Below, one piece after another: positions 61,882 through 64,000 of a stretch of DNA of 64,000 nt. The notes under the pieces were generated by a model. The model searched no databases and was not told the origin of the DNA. It saw only the letters and a program-made list of their open reading frames with translations. Location of the stretch: NCBI GenBank assembly GCA_900547155.1, contig URFH01000002.1, forward strand, positions 62,001 through 126,000, read 5' to 3'. Positions within the stretch are counted from its first letter, which is position 1, and the number at the start of each line of letters is the position of its first letter. A program made the translations under genes and the position numbers. The DNA is from an uncultured bacterium (GTDB lineage: Bacteria; Cyanobacteriota; Vampirovibrionia; Gastranaerophilales; Gastranaerophilaceae).

Positions 61882-63209
61882 GCTTTTTAGGGGCAGAGGG
61901 TTTATTGCTGTGTATTTTGAGCACAATTTTTTGCGGATTTTTTGCAGTGTCGATAACTGCAAAAGAAGTTGAACTTCCGATTAAGATTTTACTCGGAATC
62001 GGCGCGGGATTCGGGATTTATTCGGTTTTGTACTTCTTTTTAAAAGTTCTTCAGGTTTCTCATTTCGGGGTTTATGTTTTTTGCGAAATGGCAATATTAA
62101 TTCTTCTCGGCGGCATTTTCTTTGCCAGAAAGAGCAAAATCAACCTGAAAACCCAAAATCCGGAAATATCAATACCGTTTCTTTGCGCGCTGATTGTTGG
62201 TTTTGCTGTTTATATGAAATATTTTATAATCAACGCGCTCGGAAGCTGGGACGGATTTAGAATCTGGGGCATAAAGGCAAAATTTTTATACGAAATGTCG
62301 CCGCTCTGGGAACGGGTTTTTCAGCTCCCTCATTTTATGATGCACAATGACTATCCGCTTTTTGTTCCGGCAAATTTTGCAAGGTTGTGGCATTACAGCG
62401 GAGGTTTTTATTGCGACGCACCGAATATTTTCGGGCTTATTTTCACATTTTCGTCAATATTTTTGCTGTTTTTCGCGCTAAAAACATTTAAAAATAAGGG
62501 AATTGCCGCGCTTTACGCCTCAATTCTCTCGCTAAGCCCGCTATTTCTGGCAAACGGCGCAGCTCAGGCGGCTGATATCCCGCTTTCGTTCCTGTACTTA
62601 TGCTCTGCGGTATCTCTGGTTCTGTTTTTTGAAAAAAATCAAACCTCATACCTTGCGCTGGGGACTTTCTTTGCGGGAATGAGCGCATGGACAAAAAACG
62701 AGGGAATGATGTTTTTGCTCGTTTATTGCTGGGTTTTGGGGTGTTATTTTCTCTTTAAAAGGGAATGGAGGAACATTTTTGCGCTTTTTCTGGCTTTTTT
62801 GCCGTTTGCAGCCCTTATCGGTGCTTTCAAACACATCGCGCACACACCAAATGACGTAATTTGGGGCATTACAACCCTTAAAACGTACAATCACTTTCTG
62901 GATATCTCAAAATACCTCCTTGTGGTGAAAACATTCTTTTTCATGCTTTTTACAAGGTTAAATATAATGTTTTTGCTTTTAATACCGCTCGGTGCGGGTA
63001 TTGATATAAAGCAAAAGCAAAAAACGCCCATAATCCTGCTTTTGAGCATATTTTTACTAATGGCGGCCGGACATTTTCTTATTTATTTGCTTTCGCCGCA
63101 TGATTTGGACTGGCATTTAGAAAATTCGCTGGACAGGATAATGCTCCAAATGCTGCCTTTTAGTATCTTGCTATTAGGATTAGTAATTCGGGAAAATAGG
63201 ACGAAATAA
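61878..63209 (+). CDS. Polytopic membrane protein, GT-C glycosyltransferase-like
   Basis: A 443-residue integral membrane protein with roughly 11-13 hydrophobic helices. After the third or fourth helix lies an acidic loop ALGSWDGFRIWGIKAKFLYE, then LWERVFQLPHFMMHNDYPLF; later repeats such as GTFFAGMSAWTKNEGMMF resemble the loops of GT-C/PMT-type polyprenyl-linked glycosyltransferases (an Asp in the first large loop and a later K-N-E). This is suggestive only. It is coupled to the 137-residue membrane protein gene by a 4-base overlap. The role is likely envelope glycan or lipid modification. Confidence 0.6.
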   Translation: MSFLGAEGLLLCILSTIFCGFFAVSITAKEVELPIKILLGIGAGFGIYSVLYFFLKVLQVSHFGVYVFCEMAILILLGGIFFARKSKINLKTQNPEISIPFLCALIVGFAVYMKYFIINALGSWDGFRIWGIKAKFLYEMSPLWERVFQLPHFMMHNDYPLFVPANFARLWHYSGGFYCDAPNIFGLIFTFSSIFLLFFALKTFKNKGIAALYASILSLSPLFLANGAAQAADIPLSFLYLCSAVSLVLFFEKNQTSYLALGTFFAGMSAWTKNEGMMFLLVYCWVLGCYFLFKREWRNIFALFLAFLPFAALIGAFKHIAHTPNDVIWGITTLKTYNHFLDISKYLLVVKTFFFMLFTRLNIMFLLLIPLGAGIDIKQKQKTPIILLLSIFLLMAAGHFLIYLLSPHDLDWHLENSLDRIMLQMLPFSILLLGLVIRENRTK

Positions 63210-63265
63210 TTATTACTATTTTTTCAATATATGCTAAAATATTAAAAAATGAAGAGGAAAATGCA

Positions 63266-63847
63266 ATGAAAAATAAAATTATACTGGTATTGATGTCTGC
63301 GGTACTGCTTTTGGGCAGCTCATTTGCGCTGGCAGACAAAACCCAGACTCCGGCAGAAAAAACAAAACAGGAGCTGAAAGTTGTTGAAAATGCAGCAACA
63401 AAACCGGAAAAACCTAAATTTGTAGAAAAGAAAATCAATCCTGCGGATTACACGGCAGTAAAATCGCTTGACGTTGTCTCAAATCCGGGGCAATATGTTG
63501 GCAAAAACATAAAAATGGACGCAACTTTTGACAAATTTTCAACACTGGGTCTTGATTACACTCCGGCGTACAGAAAAGCAGAAGAATTCATATCTTTTCT
63601 CATAAAACGCGATGATGTAACCGACCACACAATCCCGCTTTCAGAGATGAAAATATTTCTGCTGAGAGATTATGCAGAAAAGTTCATTGACCTTGAATCA
63701 GGCGACAAAATCACAATTTACGGTCATGTATTTTCAACAGCGCTCGGCGATCCCTGGGTTGATGTGGATAAATTAATCATAACTGACAAAAAGAATAAAA
63801 CTGCTGATAAAACAAAATCACAGGCAAAAGAACCGGAAAAACAATAA
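63266..63847 (+). CDS. Secreted OB-fold-like hypothetical protein (193 aa)
   Basis: Signal peptide residues 1-23 (LLLGSSFALA). A Lys/Glu/Thr-rich linker precedes a ~120-residue domain starting YTAVKSLDVVSNPGQYVGKN with a beta-rich pattern (IKMDATFDKFSTLGLDYTPA; SGDKITIYGHVFSTALGDPW) that resembles periplasmic OB-fold proteins. The tail is again Lys-rich. It is expected to be periplasmic. AGAGGAAA precedes the start. It is separated by 56 bases from the membrane-protein operon and by 37 bases from the GH57-like gene. Function unknown. Confidence 0.7.
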   Translation: MKNKIILVLMSAVLLLGSSFALADKTQTPAEKTKQELKVVENAATKPEKPKFVEKKINPADYTAVKSLDVVSNPGQYVGKNIKMDATFDKFSTLGLDYTPAYRKAEEFISFLIKRDDVTDHTIPLSEMKIFLLRDYAEKFIDLESGDKITIYGHVFSTALGDPWVDVDKLIITDKKNKTADKTKSQAKEPEKQ

Positions 63848-63884
63848 TTCCGTACGGTTGGAAAGAGGAAAAGAGGGTTTATAA

Positions 63885-64000
63885 GTGGCAGATAAAGATA
63901 AAAATAAGTCCGAAAAGACTAAAAAAGGCAATTACCTCACCATCCACGGGCATTTTTACCAGCCCCCGAGAGAAAATCCATGGCTTGAGGCGATAGAACA
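63885..64000 (+). CDS. Glycoside hydrolase family 57/DUF3536-like protein, 3' truncated by window edge
   Basis: Only the first 38 codons are present. The start is GTG at 63885 with GAGGG as ribosome site. After a Lys-rich start comes NYLTIHGHFYQPPRENPWLE, a segment typical of the N-terminus of GH57-type proteins with a DUF3536 domain, which are common in Cyanobacteria and related anaerobes and act on alpha-glucans such as glycogen. The remainder lies outside the window. Confidence 0.75.
   Translation, partial: MADKDKNKSEKTKKGNYLTIHGHFYQPPRENPWLEAIE

Overview
The window looks like a chromosomal segment of a low-to-moderate GC, diderm, fermentative gut bacterium, most likely a non-photosynthetic relative of the Cyanobacteria (class Vampirovibrionia/Melainabacteria, order Gastranaerophilales). 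This is an inference, with no search behind it. It rests on a TolC-type outer-membrane protein and an autotransporter (diderm), a long Alu-containing SRP RNA, a partial GH57/DUF3536-type gene carrying an HGHFYQPPRENPW signature at the right edge, and several small lineage-type proteins with N-terminal 'NFKG/NFTS/PSFGS' motifs.

Layout. Positions 1-5917 form a strikingly AT-rich accessory island: the end of a Fic-family gene, then a tightly packed four-gene operon of an adenine DNA methyltransferase, a double GHKL protein (MORC/Hsp90-like ATPase at the N-terminus, histidine-kinase core at the C-terminus), a receiver-domain protein and a PtuB-like HNH nuclease. This is the best candidate for an undescribed system: a restriction-modification-like unit that appears to be wired through a phosphorelay. 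From 6067 rightwards the composition changes and the content is mostly housekeeping. 6-15 kb: a beta-lactamase-fold protein, a degenerate GGDEF protein, a dicarboxylate symporter with aroA, and topA with aroE. 15-20.5 kb: a minus-strand cluster running infB-rbfA-truB and on to envelope proteins. 20.6-24 kb: a TPR protein, tRNA-Val with a duplicated 3' end, and an AlkD-like glycosylase. 24.5-28.6 kb: orphan corrinoid iron-sulfur protein genes (acsC, acsD) and gpmI. 28.8-34 kb: mscS, rsfS, a phosphatase, rarA and secreted proteins. 34.5-37 kb: yqeK-nadD-kinase and panD. 37-46.5 kb: tolC, ispF, HAD and Nudix hydrolases, aspS, an amino-acid permease, an L,D-transpeptidase-like protein and a YitT-family protein. 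46.5-49.4 kb: a candidate ncRNA, a kinase-fold protein, SRP RNA and a DUF4145-like protein. 49.4-55.5 kb: dnaG-rpoD and secA. 56-59 kb: a small XRE regulator with its operators and a large autotransporter. 59.4-64 kb: cysS-coaE, two membrane proteins, a secreted protein and the start of a GH57-like gene.

Between the genes lie two families of dispersed hairpin elements in which the outer stem differs completely from copy to copy yet is self-complementary within each copy, while internal segments are conserved (family 1 near 37.2, 46.5 and 52.5 kb; family 2 near 11.5-11.7 and 34.4 kb). I do not recognise either family. The paired changes in the stems point to selection on, or generation of, the hairpin itself.
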